This document shows, piece by piece, positions 9,161-17,547 of a stretch of 64,000 nt of DNA. The DNA is from Candidatus Zhuqueibacterota bacterium (lineage in GTDB: Bacteria; Zhuqueibacterota; Zhuqueibacteria; Thermofontimicrobiales; Thiofontviventaceae). The notes under the pieces were generated by a model. It did not search any database. It had not been told where the DNA came from and saw nothing but the letters and a program-made list of their open reading frames with translations. Made by a program: the position numbers and the translations under genes. Numbering within the stretch: position 1 is the stretch's first letter; every line of letters begins with the position of its first letter. The stretch is taken from the NCBI GenBank assembly GCA_016926625.1, contig JAFGOE010000100.1, positions 21,727-85,726 of the forward strand, given 5' to 3'.

Positions 9161-9706
9161 GATGACACCACCTCTTTGAATTACACTTTAAGGAATAAGT
9201 CCAATTCAAACAAAAAAAGTTGTTGATCATGATGCAGGTCCCGAATCTGAATGAATTGGACTTGAATTCCAATTACTTTTATTTGTGTTTCACTGGTGAA
9301 TTTTGCAAATGGCATGCCATTCATCAATATGGTTGCTGTATCGGGCCGAGTTTGAGTTTTTCAGGTTAACAACAACATCGTCGATCATCAAAATTTTTAG
9401 ATAATTATGATAATAAATAAAATAATTGTAATATTATCAGTTAGTTATATTGATGATTGATGGTTCAAATTTTCGATGGATATTTTTTCTGTGGCTTCAG
9501 GATTGATTTTGGTTGATATAAAATAAAAATATTGATTTTTATGGGATATGTTTTTATTTATACAGAGGGCGATACATTGAAGATGAGAAAAGTTCGAAAA
9601 AGTGATCGAAATCACACCAATTTTAAGAACAGGCGATTAGACGACGTGCGAATATTTACCACCCGGGGGCAATATTGAGTCCAGGATCGAGTGGGAGTGT
9701 AATACA
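9161..9706. other. AT-rich intergenic region with nested inverted repeats
   Basis: The divergent space between the coiled-coil gene (minus) and the YARHG gene (plus). AAGTCCAATTCA at 9197-9208 is exactly complementary to 9252-9263, and the second copy is followed at once by GAATTCCAATT, which pairs with it as well. A 14-bp perfect palindrome AATGGCATGCCATT lies at 9308-9321. These look like regulator or RNA-structure sites. The rest is AT-rich without a recognisable gene; a 31-codon frame at 9582 was not accepted. Confidence 0.5.
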
Positions 9707-10732
9707 ATGGCACGAATAATCAAATTATGGATGATAATTATTTTGATCGGATCGGCTAATCTGTGGGCTCTGGTGAGCCCAATTCGACGGAATAATTTTG
9801 CAAAGCCTCTGTTATCGAATTGTGAGGATATCAAGCTCGTCTCCCAGGCTACTGATCTTTATCATCATCCGCTTGGGATATGGGTGGTGAATAGTAGATC
9901 AGTGTTTCAAAATCTTTATGCGAGTCATGTGACGATAGAAGTCGGCTTTATGTCCGGGTTTGATTCTGAATTGATCGACAGTGAACTGGTTCCGAATGAG
10001 TTTAAAAATTTTAAAGTGAATATAGATGGTATCGAATGTGACTCGGTGATAAAGAACGAGACGTGTCCAAACTTTACTGAACGGATAGGTATCACGTGGA
10101 CCAGTAATGATGGCACGGGTAGTGGATTTCTGAATACATGGCAGATGAGTTTCGAGCCTGAGGAAAAGGTAATCGTTGATGTCTCATTCAGTTTTATTGT
10201 GAAGCAACCTCCGGTGGTATTTGATGCGGGTAATGATGAGGCCTGGTATAACGATTTGATGATTTGGATGCGAAGGGAGCATGCGAAGAGGGAAGAGCAT
10301 GACTTTGTATTGCCGTTAAATATGGGTTCATTCTGGGCACTCAGTGTAGACACGCTGCTGGTGAGGACGTATATCTCTCTAAATTGGTTAGGAATGGAAG
10401 CAGAGGAGGAGAGAAGCTATGCTCAAAACAGTGTGTACGCTCATTATTATACAGAACCTATCGATCTTTACTCGCCAGAGCCTGTTCAATTGCTTTCTGT
10501 AACAGAAGATGAACTGGAGACGATGAATGCAACCGAGCTGACTATTCTCAGACATTCATTCTTCGCGAAGTATGGACGGATTTTTGATGCAGACTGGCTG
10601 AATTTGTATTTTCGACATCAGCCCTGGTATGGTGAAAATCCGTATTATCATAATTGGTATTTGAGTGATTTCGATATTGAGAACCTCAAACGAGTCTATA
10701 ACTTTGAGCAGAAAAGGAAATCACATGACTGA
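9707..10732 (+). CDS. Secreted YARHG-domain protein
   Basis: The first ~22 residues form a signal peptide (Arg/Lys, then WMIIILIGSANLWA). The central part (residues about 50-250) is not recognised and is rich in aromatic and acidic residues. The C-terminal ~75 residues match the YARHG domain: ELTILRHSFFAKYGRIF followed by LYFRHQPWYGENPYY. YARHG domains are extracellular and are often found in cell-surface or peptidoglycan-associated proteins. The gene overlaps the following amidase gene by 8 bases, so the two are probably co-translated and may act together at the wall. The precise role is unknown. Confidence 0.75.
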   Translation: MARIIKLWMIIILIGSANLWALVSPIRRNNFAKPLLSNCEDIKLVSQATDLYHHPLGIWVVNSRSVFQNLYASHVTIEVGFMSGFDSELIDSELVPNEFKNFKVNIDGIECDSVIKNETCPNFTERIGITWTSNDGTGSGFLNTWQMSFEPEEKVIVDVSFSFIVKQPPVVFDAGNDEAWYNDLMIWMRREHAKREEHDFVLPLNMGSFWALSVDTLLVRTYISLNWLGMEAEEERSYAQNSVYAHYYTEPIDLYSPEPVQLLSVTEDELETMNATELTILRHSFFAKYGRIFDADWLNLYFRHQPWYGENPYYHNWYLSDFDIENLKRVYNFEQKRKSHD

Positions 10733-11444
10733 TGGCAAAATTTTTCGTATCTATTTGAGTGCGGGACATGGATATTACTACAACACAACATGGAACCAAT
10801 GGATGACGCAGCGACGGAGTTATTGGGGATTAGTCGAAGATTTTTGGAACGTTCTCGTTGCGAGAGAATTATTTGTACTTCTCGATGAAGATCCCAGGTT
10901 TAATGTATTCATGAACCGCGATTTCTTTAATGAAGAGATCGGTATCAGTGGACATCAGAAATGGATGGAGGCTTCTCATCTATTTTTCAAGGAGATTGGC
11001 GCTCCGGAATATGTGTGGAATAATGGCATCGGGGTCCAACAGGCTATTAATGCAGATGCCCTGGGTGCGAGATATCATCAGACCGATATTGCCCTTTCGA
11101 TTCATGCAAATTCAGGTGGTGGAGAAGCGAGGGGGCATGAAGTTTGGCATCATACCCACTCGACATTAGGGAGTAGTCTCGCCTACAAATTAAAAGAATC
11201 GCTGGAATCGATGCCAAATTCTGATCGCGGAGTGAAAGCCGATTATTATCATGACCAGTTTGCATTCTGGAAAGCGACTCAGGGTCAGATCATGAGTCTG
11301 GTGGAATATTTCTTTTTCGATAATGAGATTGATAATGAATTGATGAAACTGCAAAAGAACATAAGTCTATGTGCCCAGCTTACCTATCAGGGTGTAGTCG
11401 ATTTTATTGAAACGTACGGGCGGACAATGACCTGGGTCAGTTAG
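10725..11444 (+). CDS. N-acetylmuramoyl-L-alanine amidase (Amidase_3 family)
   Basis: A zinc amidase that cleaves the lactyl-peptide bond in peptidoglycan. It shows the IYLSAGHG zinc-ligand motif at the start, IALSIHANSGGGEARG in the middle and a late VEYFFFDNEID that supplies the C-terminal acidic residue. The open frame extends to 10665, but the ATG at 10725 follows AAAAGGAAA and removes a segment that overlaps the upstream gene. With this start the 239-residue protein has no signal peptide and no wall-binding domain, unusual for an enzyme whose substrate is periplasmic. It may be secreted with its co-translated YARHG partner, or act on internalised fragments. Confidence 0.82.
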   Translation: MTDGKIFRIYLSAGHGYYYNTTWNQWMTQRRSYWGLVEDFWNVLVARELFVLLDEDPRFNVFMNRDFFNEEIGISGHQKWMEASHLFFKEIGAPEYVWNNGIGVQQAINADALGARYHQTDIALSIHANSGGGEARGHEVWHHTHSTLGSSLAYKLKESLESMPNSDRGVKADYYHDQFAFWKATQGQIMSLVEYFFFDNEIDNELMKLQKNISLCAQLTYQGVVDFIETYGRTMTWVS

Positions 11445-11453
11445 AGGTGATTT

Positions 11454-11672
11454 ATGATGGATGAGATGAATGCGGGAGTGAGTAACTCGAAAATACGTTT
11501 TTGCGACTTAAGATGTCCTCATGCCTCTTTCCCGAGGGAAGATGATATCGATGGCTCGCGTAGTTGCAGGACCTTTATGGCGTTATGGTGTGATATTTTG
11601 GGAACTTACGTGACAAAAAACGCTCCATGCGCCGTCGATTTTGGTCAGAGACGGCCGAAACCGGACTTTTAG
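11454..11672 (+). CDS. Cys-rich 72-residue mini-protein
   Basis: This small protein starts 9 bases after the amidase stop and has a clear AGAGGTGA site in front of the ATG. It contains five cysteines at residues 17, 21, 38, 46 and 59 (C-x3-C, then spaced singles) and the conserved-looking stretch GSRSCRTFMALWC. The pattern suggests a zinc or iron-sulfur knuckle. I recall similar short, uncharacterised proteins but can give no function. No signal peptide is seen. Its position makes it the third gene of the YARHG/amidase operon. Confidence 0.6.
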   Translation: MMDEMNAGVSNSKIRFCDLRCPHASFPREDDIDGSRSCRTFMALWCDILGTYVTKNAPCAVDFGQRRPKPDF

Positions 11673-11733
11673 AGTGTTCCATGCGTCATGTAAATGATGA
11701 CATAATAATGCATTATAATTGGTTAACGTGTCT

Positions 11734-13410
11734 ATGACTTCCATTTCAGGCCTTAAGCGGTTTGTGATATTCCTTGTTCTCATCGCATGCAGTGTCATCG
11801 TCTCGTGTGAAGATGATTTCAGTGTGCGATCGATAGAGGACACCTTTAAATATGATCATCAACTAGTGATCACGGAGGATGAGGTATGGCTTTCCGATCA
11901 TCCGCATCGGATTAATGATGATATTTACATTCAGGACGCTATCGTTACAATCGAACCGGGTACAGTGATTCAAATAGATGAAAACGCCTCGATAAACATC
12001 ATGTCCCGCGGTGTGCTTATCGCTGATGGTGATGAAAAAAGAAAGATAACGTTCACCAGACAGCCCGATGCAGGTAACTGGGAATGTGTGTTTTTTTCAG
12101 CTAACTCCGGTTCGAATGAATGTTTACTCGATTATTGTGTTTTAGAATATGGAGGAAGTGACCCGGCATATCCGGCGATTATCTATTGTGAGGAAGTTGG
12201 ACCCACGATCACGAACTCGGAGATAAGGTACAGTGAGGCTTATGGGATCTACCTGGAGGGAGCATGTTCTCCGATGATATTCGAGCGTAACGTCTTTTCG
12301 AGTAATGACAAGGCACCGATCATAACAGCTATCACGAATGCAGGTATTATCGGGAGCGGAGATTTTATCGATAATGGGGATGATTATATCGAAATAAATT
12401 CAGGTAATCTTCTGACTGATGTGCAGATGATCGACCGCGGATTACCCTATCTTTTTACCGAAGATGTGGTCATCAGCGGGGTGAAACTGACCATTGCAGA
12501 GGGCTGTTCATTGCTTTTCCTTGCAGGGAAGGGATTGTCCGTGGTGGAACATGGATCATTATCCGCAAACTCGTCCAATAGGGACATATGGTTTACGGGC
12601 TACGATAATACGAATGAAAATTGGCGGGGAATCTATATCGATTCCGGTACGCCGTCGGTTTTGAACAATTGTTACATCGAGTATGGCGGGGATTGGGCCG
12701 ATCATCCTGCCAATCTGACCATTGCAGCCGGTCAGCATATGGTAAATAACTGTGTTATCAGACGAAGCTTGCGTTATGGCGTTCATCTCGGGAGCGATTG
12801 TCTGGTGACGTTTTCGAATAACTTTCTGGAGGAGAATGCTATTGCGCCGTTATCCATGCCAGTGAATAGTATGACACGGATATCCGACAATGAATTCTCC
12901 CGATCGAACCGACATATTGAGCTGCGCGGAGGTGCGCGAGAAGGTTTATTAACAGGCGACGTAATGCTTTACGACTGCGGGATCCCTTATTATGTAACGG
13001 ATGACATTCAAATTAAAAATGGTACGTTACAGATCGGTTCGGGAGTCAATCTGAGTATGGCCAATGGGACATCGATCGATGTGTTGGAAGGAGGTGGATT
13101 GACCGCTAACGGATCGACCCATATCATCACGATCGATTGTCAATCTCCTTTCTCCGGATCATGGCATGGAATTTACTTTAGTCCATATATTCGACAGGGT
13201 GAATGTTACCTCAATCTATGCCGTATTATGTACGGTGGAGGTGACGATGAGCGTCCGGCAAATATTTTTTGTGATACTTCATCACCCCATATCACAAATT
13301 GTATCATCGAGCAGAGCCTTGGATATGGTATATACCTGGCAGGAGATGCGAATCCTATATTAATAAATAATACATTTTTTAGTAATCTTTTGGGACCAAT
13401 CAATCGATAG
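11734..13410 (+). CDS. Lipoprotein with right-handed parallel beta-helix
   Basis: The N-terminus is a lipoprotein signal with lipobox IVSC, so the mature protein begins CEDDFSVRS and is probably outer-membrane anchored. The remainder consists of three similar blocks (starting near 11930, 12480 and 13010), each with a GTVIQI- or GVNLSM-like strand, a W(R/E/H)G-type strand and an IEYGG or ITNC turn. This is the pattern of pectate-lyase-like beta-helix proteins. No catalytic signature of a polysaccharide lyase is apparent, so adhesion or scaffolding is equally possible. The start is uncertain: TTG 11719, GTG 11728 and ATG 11734 are in frame, none with a clear ribosome binding site. The stop is two bases before the lipid kinase gene. 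Confidence 0.75.
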   Translation: MTSISGLKRFVIFLVLIACSVIVSCEDDFSVRSIEDTFKYDHQLVITEDEVWLSDHPHRINDDIYIQDAIVTIEPGTVIQIDENASINIMSRGVLIADGDEKRKITFTRQPDAGNWECVFFSANSGSNECLLDYCVLEYGGSDPAYPAIIYCEEVGPTITNSEIRYSEAYGIYLEGACSPMIFERNVFSSNDKAPIITAITNAGIIGSGDFIDNGDDYIEINSGNLLTDVQMIDRGLPYLFTEDVVISGVKLTIAEGCSLLFLAGKGLSVVEHGSLSANSSNRDIWFTGYDNTNENWRGIYIDSGTPSVLNNCYIEYGGDWADHPANLTIAAGQHMVNNCVIRRSLRYGVHLGSDCLVTFSNNFLEENAIAPLSMPVNSMTRISDNEFSRSNRHIELRGGAREGLLTGDVMLYDCGIPYYVTDDIQIKNGTLQIGSGVNLSMANGTSIDVLEGGGLTANGSTHIITIDCQSPFSGSWHGIYFSPYIRQGECYLNLCRIMYGGGDDERPANIFCDTSSPHITNCIIEQSLGYGIYLAGDANPILINNTFFSNLLGPINR

Positions 13411-13412
13411 CG

Positions 13413-14318
13413 ATGGGAAAAGGCAAAAGGATAAAATTTATTTTTAATCCACGTGCAGGATTTCTTCATCCGGTAAATTACATTTTATCGGTTATTGGAC
13501 ACTACTTTCCCTGTAATTTATGTGAGTACGATTTTGAACATACCCAATTCAGGGGGCATGCGACCGAGATTGCCAGTAGAGCAGTCGCCGAAGAATACGA
13601 TATTATTATCGGTATCGGGGGTGATGGGACTATACATCAAATCGCATCGGTGTTGGTGGGGACAGACATACCGCTCGGGATCATACCGACGGGTTCCGGC
13701 AATGGTTTAGCACGCTGTTTAGGGATACCCCTGCTGATCAATAAGGCGTTGAAATTGGTCACCACAGGAGATATTATTCCAATCGATGTGGGAATAGCGA
13801 ACGGCAAACATTTTTTTGTGACGTCAGGGTTTGGATTTGATGCCGTGGTTGGGAAACGTTTTGATGATAGTGCACTCAGAGGACCCGCACCCTATTTTTA
13901 TGTGGGATTGACGGAATTTATTAAGTATAAAAAGCAGCATTATACGATTACATTCAATAATCATAAGATAAACGTAAAAGCCTTGCTCGTCGCCGTTGTA
14001 AACAGTAAACAATACGGTGTAAACGCTATCATTGCTCCAGCCGCGAAAATTGATGACGGTGTCCTCGATTTATGCATCATCAAATCGGCCAGCTTCCTGC
14101 AGACGTTTCTGCATCTGCCAAAACTCTTTACGGGACAGATAGAGAAGGCGCCGATTGTCGAATTACATCAGGGCAAAGAATTTCTAATCGAGAAAAATGA
14201 AGGGAACTACTATCATCTCGACGGTGAAATCTATGAGAGCGACTCGAACAGTATCCGTGTATCAATTATTCCGAAATCTCTGAATGTAATCGTTAACAGG
14301 AAAGTATCGCAATCGTAA
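13413..14318 (+). CDS. Diacylglycerol kinase-family lipid kinase (DgkB/YegS-like)
   Basis: The protein carries the DAGK catalytic motifs IGGDGTIHQIA and IPTGSGNGLARCLGIP and the GFGFDA segment, with a C-terminal domain ending in a beta-sandwich (YYHLDGEIYE). At 301 residues the length is normal for soluble DgkB/YegS kinases, which phosphorylate diacylglycerol or related lipids at the inner membrane face. Its ATG lies two bases after the stop of the beta-helix lipoprotein and PrmA follows after 20 bases, so it is in a tight plus-strand run. Lipid specificity cannot be read from the sequence. Confidence 0.9.
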   Translation: MGKGKRIKFIFNPRAGFLHPVNYILSVIGHYFPCNLCEYDFEHTQFRGHATEIASRAVAEEYDIIIGIGGDGTIHQIASVLVGTDIPLGIIPTGSGNGLARCLGIPLLINKALKLVTTGDIIPIDVGIANGKHFFVTSGFGFDAVVGKRFDDSALRGPAPYFYVGLTEFIKYKKQHYTITFNNHKINVKALLVAVVNSKQYGVNAIIAPAAKIDDGVLDLCIIKSASFLQTFLHLPKLFTGQIEKAPIVELHQGKEFLIEKNEGNYYHLDGEIYESDSNSIRVSIIPKSLNVIVNRKVSQS

Positions 14319-14338
14319 ATTAAGGGAATGAACATTCG

Positions 14339-15223
14339 ATGTTTTCTCCGAAAGAATTTATTGAATTGAAGATCTCTATCAATCCGCAGATCGAGGATGA
14401 ACTGGCAAATTATTTAATCGAACAGGGTTCAACGGGTTGTATCAGTGAGAAGGAAGAATTAATTGCGTATTTCCCTGATCGGACCTGGTCAGACGATCTA
14501 CTTGAGAAGATCATCTCCTATATCGACGAGCTTAATATTGATTATCGTTTTAATGAACCGGTGACCGTATTGCTGGACAAAATAATCGAAAAAGATTATA
14601 ATGCCGAGTGGAAAAAATCGCTGAAAGCAATCGAAATAGTCCCTGGCCTGATCATCAAACCATCATGGGTGACGTTGACTTCACACAAAGAGGGAGATAT
14701 CATCATCGAGATCGATCCTCAAATGGCGTTTGGCAGTGGCATGCACGCGACGACTCGACTCATACTTGAATTAATGCATGAATATTGTAAAGATGAGGAT
14801 GCGGTTATCGATGTCGGAACGGGTTCCGGGATATTAGCGATCGCTGCCATGAAAATGGGATGTGAGCGAGTGATCGCGTTTGATAACGATCCGATAGCAG
14901 GGTATACGGCACGGGATAATATCATCAAAAATGGTACGAATGATGGTACTCTTCTGTTCGTCGGCACGATTGATTCCGTTCGAAACGTGAAAGCCGCTGT
15001 GATCCTGATGAACATTAACAGAGCTGTCATCATCGATATATCGGAGCGAGTCAATCAATGTCTGCAGGAAGGGGGATACATCATCGTATCCGGTGTTTTA
15101 ATACAGGAGAGTGAGATCGTCATACAGAGATTTCGCAAGCTCAGCTATGATTTGATCGATGATAAAAAAATGGACGAATGGATAGCGCTGGTATTTAAAA
15201 AGTGTAGCCGTCAGTATGAATAA
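14339..15223 (+). CDS. prmA: Ribosomal protein L11 methyltransferase
   Basis: PrmA trimethylates ribosomal protein L11 using S-adenosylmethionine. Visible features are the N-terminal L11-binding domain (about 1-95), the substrate-loop motif FGSGMHATTRLILELM, the SAM-binding VIDVGTGSGILAIAA and VIAFDNDPIA, and an ILMNINR motif in the place of the usual VANIL. Length of 294 residues is typical. The stop overlaps the start of the DUF4390 gene by 8 bases, implying translational coupling within the envelope cluster. Confidence 0.93.
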   Translation: MFSPKEFIELKISINPQIEDELANYLIEQGSTGCISEKEELIAYFPDRTWSDDLLEKIISYIDELNIDYRFNEPVTVLLDKIIEKDYNAEWKKSLKAIEIVPGLIIKPSWVTLTSHKEGDIIIEIDPQMAFGSGMHATTRLILELMHEYCKDEDAVIDVGTGSGILAIAAMKMGCERVIAFDNDPIAGYTARDNIIKNGTNDGTLLFVGTIDSVRNVKAAVILMNINRAVIIDISERVNQCLQEGGYIIVSGVLIQESEIVIQRFRKLSYDLIDDKKMDEWIALVFKKCSRQYE

Positions 15224-15887
15224 GATTTTCTACATAACTTTTTTTCTCCTGGTAATCTTCGCGTCAATATTAAACGCTGCTGGCACGAGAATTGTAGTTG
15301 ATTCTGTGAAAGTAACAGAGTCGAATCTGCTTTCCATCGATTTTCATGCGGAAGGCCTGATTGATGATAAAATCATAGAGGGCTTATTAAAGGGGAGGAC
15401 ATCCACCCTCGAATATAAAGTTCAATTATGGGGAAAGAAAGCTGGAATCATCAATCAGCTCATTCATGAAAATTTCATTCGTCTAAAGATCAGCTATGAT
15501 TTTTGGGAGAAAAAGTACGTTATCATGAGCCAACGGGAGCATCGAATGACGAATTCGATCGAGACGGTACGTGAAAAGACATCGGAAATCGTTGATCATG
15601 CCATGATCAGCGAAAGCGAACTGAGCAAGGACATTGCGTATATCATCTCCATCGAAGCCATTCTTAAACCGTTATCTGTTGAAAACTATGAAGAGATAAA
15701 GGGTTGGCTTAGTGGTGAGATTAAAGACATCGATGAACAGGATAAGAGCAAGCAGGAGGTCGAGGGTCGAGGGATCAACCGTGGTCTATTAAGAATGTTT
15801 ATGGCGATCACAGGATTTGGTGATAAAATTATTAGTTGCAAAACAGAGGAATTTAATGTTATGAACCACAGGGTTGTATTCAGGTAA
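15216..15887 (+). CDS. Secreted DUF4390-like protein
   Basis: A signal peptide (about 1-22, FFLLVIFASILNAAG) is followed by a beta-rich domain with IDFHAEGLIDDKIIEGLLKG and RLKISYDFWEKKYVI, which resembles DUF4390, a family of short periplasmic proteins whose function I do not know. The second half (about 130-200) is highly charged. It overlaps prmA by 8 bases. Family assignment rests on pattern recognition of the N-terminal block only. Confidence 0.62.
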   Translation: MNKIFYITFFLLVIFASILNAAGTRIVVDSVKVTESNLLSIDFHAEGLIDDKIIEGLLKGRTSTLEYKVQLWGKKAGIINQLIHENFIRLKISYDFWEKKYVIMSQREHRMTNSIETVREKTSEIVDHAMISESELSKDIAYIISIEAILKPLSVENYEEIKGWLSGEIKDIDEQDKSKQEVEGRGINRGLLRMFMAITGFGDKIISCKTEEFNVMNHRVVFR

Positions 15888-15933
15888 ATGGGAAACCAGT
15901 GGTAAGAGAATAAATTCAAAATGATGAATTATC

Positions 15934-17295
15934 ATGGTCAATCATTGTAAAAATCATTCTGATCGGGAAGCGAAGCGAAAATGCTTCCATTGCAAGCAAT
16001 GGATCTGTACCGACTGCCAGGTTCAGTTAGGGCATCACGTTTTTTGCAGTGTTCGTTGTTTTACGTTACATTATTTCACGCGATTATGGCAACTTATAAA
16101 GAATGTGCCGCAGCATCTCAAGAAACAGTACGCGTCGATCAGACCGCGTCTCACTTTGAGAACGATACTAGAATTTTTCCTTTTCCTTCTGGTTATGGTA
16201 AGCATCATCATGATGATACAGAACAAACAAGAGCTCTCTGAGATTAAGTCAGGACTGGTGGAAAAGGAGAGAGAAGTCGATCAACCTGTGGAGGTTACGG
16301 TTGAGGATAAGGATACGTTGATGATAAGTTATCCGCCATCTGGTTCAATGGTTTTGAAGAATACGATCGATATCGAAGGTGAGACCGAAAGTAATTGCAT
16401 CGTCAGTCTATCCTCGAACGGCAGGTTAGTGGATGCGCAGGTCGTGAAATCGAAAAAATTTGAGTTTAAAAACGTAGTCGGAAAACCGGGACAAAACAGA
16501 TTTACCATCAAGGCATTTCGCGAAGACGGAGTAAGTTATCTGTTGGAAGAAATTTTATTGACGTTTGGTACACCGACGATGACTTATTTGTCGCGTGATT
16601 TTACCAGGGGGGATATCTCCGAGAGAAAAATGTCGTTCACATTCGATGGTGGTTATCTTAACAATGCAACAGGAGAAATTCTCGATATATTAAAACAGGA
16701 GAACGTGAGAGCGACCATGTTCTTAACCGGTATTTTCCTACGAAATTATCCGGATTTAGTCAAGCGAATGGTAGAAGACGGCCATGAAGTAGGGAACCAT
16801 ACCTGGACCCATCCACATTTAACGACTTTTGCGAAAAACAGGAAACATACGACACTCGATGGTGTCACTCGGGAAAAAGTACAGGAAGAACTGTTACGCA
16901 CCTCTCAATTGTTCAAGAAGATCACTGGCAAAGAGATGGCCAGGTTATGGCGTGCTCCTTATGGGGAGCATAATGCTGAGATTCGGCAGTGGGCGGCTGA
17001 AGTGGGATTCAGGCATATTGGGTGGACTTTAGGAAGACGATGGGAGGATGGAATGGATACGCTGGATTGGGTTGCTGATAAAAATTCAGTGGCCTATCAT
17101 TCGGCCGATGAAATTACCGAGAAAATACTATCCTTCGGTAAAGCGTACGAAAGCGGGGCGAACGGAGCTGTCGTCCTCATGCACCTGGGTACTGAACGAA
17201 CGGATGATTATCCTCATTTACAACTACCATACATCATCGAACAACTGCGAAAAATGGATTATCAGATCGTAACGATCCCTGAGATGCTGGATTAG
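15934..17295 (+). CDS. Membrane polysaccharide deacetylase with B-box zinc finger
   Basis: Residues 1-45 form a B-box-like zinc finger (CKNH, CFHCKQWICTDC, HHVFCSVRC). A single transmembrane helix follows at about 76-97, then an Ig-like linker domain (about 125-210), and a NodB-type deacetylase domain (about 230-450). The deacetylase retains HEVGNHTWTHPHL, LWRAPYGEHN and VVLMHLGTE. Its first motif is TFDGG rather than TFDDG, so the second Asp, a metal ligand in the classic family, is Gly; I recall the same change in a subgroup annotated as polysaccharide deacetylases. The topology places the zinc finger inside and the enzyme outside. Probable substrate is peptidoglycan or a surface glycan. 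Combining a B-box with an extracytoplasmic deacetylase is uncommon. Confidence 0.85.
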   Translation: MVNHCKNHSDREAKRKCFHCKQWICTDCQVQLGHHVFCSVRCFTLHYFTRLWQLIKNVPQHLKKQYASIRPRLTLRTILEFFLFLLVMVSIIMMIQNKQELSEIKSGLVEKEREVDQPVEVTVEDKDTLMISYPPSGSMVLKNTIDIEGETESNCIVSLSSNGRLVDAQVVKSKKFEFKNVVGKPGQNRFTIKAFREDGVSYLLEEILLTFGTPTMTYLSRDFTRGDISERKMSFTFDGGYLNNATGEILDILKQENVRATMFLTGIFLRNYPDLVKRMVEDGHEVGNHTWTHPHLTTFAKNRKHTTLDGVTREKVQEELLRTSQLFKKITGKEMARLWRAPYGEHNAEIRQWAAEVGFRHIGWTLGRRWEDGMDTLDWVADKNSVAYHSADEITEKILSFGKAYESGANGAVVLMHLGTERTDDYPHLQLPYIIEQLRKMDYQIVTIPEMLD

Positions 17296-17547
17296 TATCT
17301 TCACACGGTGTCGAAGGATGAATGGGATCGATGATTTCAACGCACATCGGGCATTGAAGTAGACGTAGCAGGTGTTTTTTACCGCGAATAATGTGGAAAC
17401 TATTTAATATCCATGGTGTTAAACTTATATACTGTTTTCCAGATGAAAAAAGAATGTTTAACATCCATAGAGAGTCTTGATTTGATCGATGAGTTTGTGA
17501 GGCATTACGTGTTTTACTGTCATGACTCATGCAGGGAGATGACATAG

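Noticed and set aside
9582..9677. 31-codon basic ORF starting MRKVRKSDRN
   Set aside because: Very short, no clear ribosome binding site and no family resemblance; likely chance in an AT-rich region.
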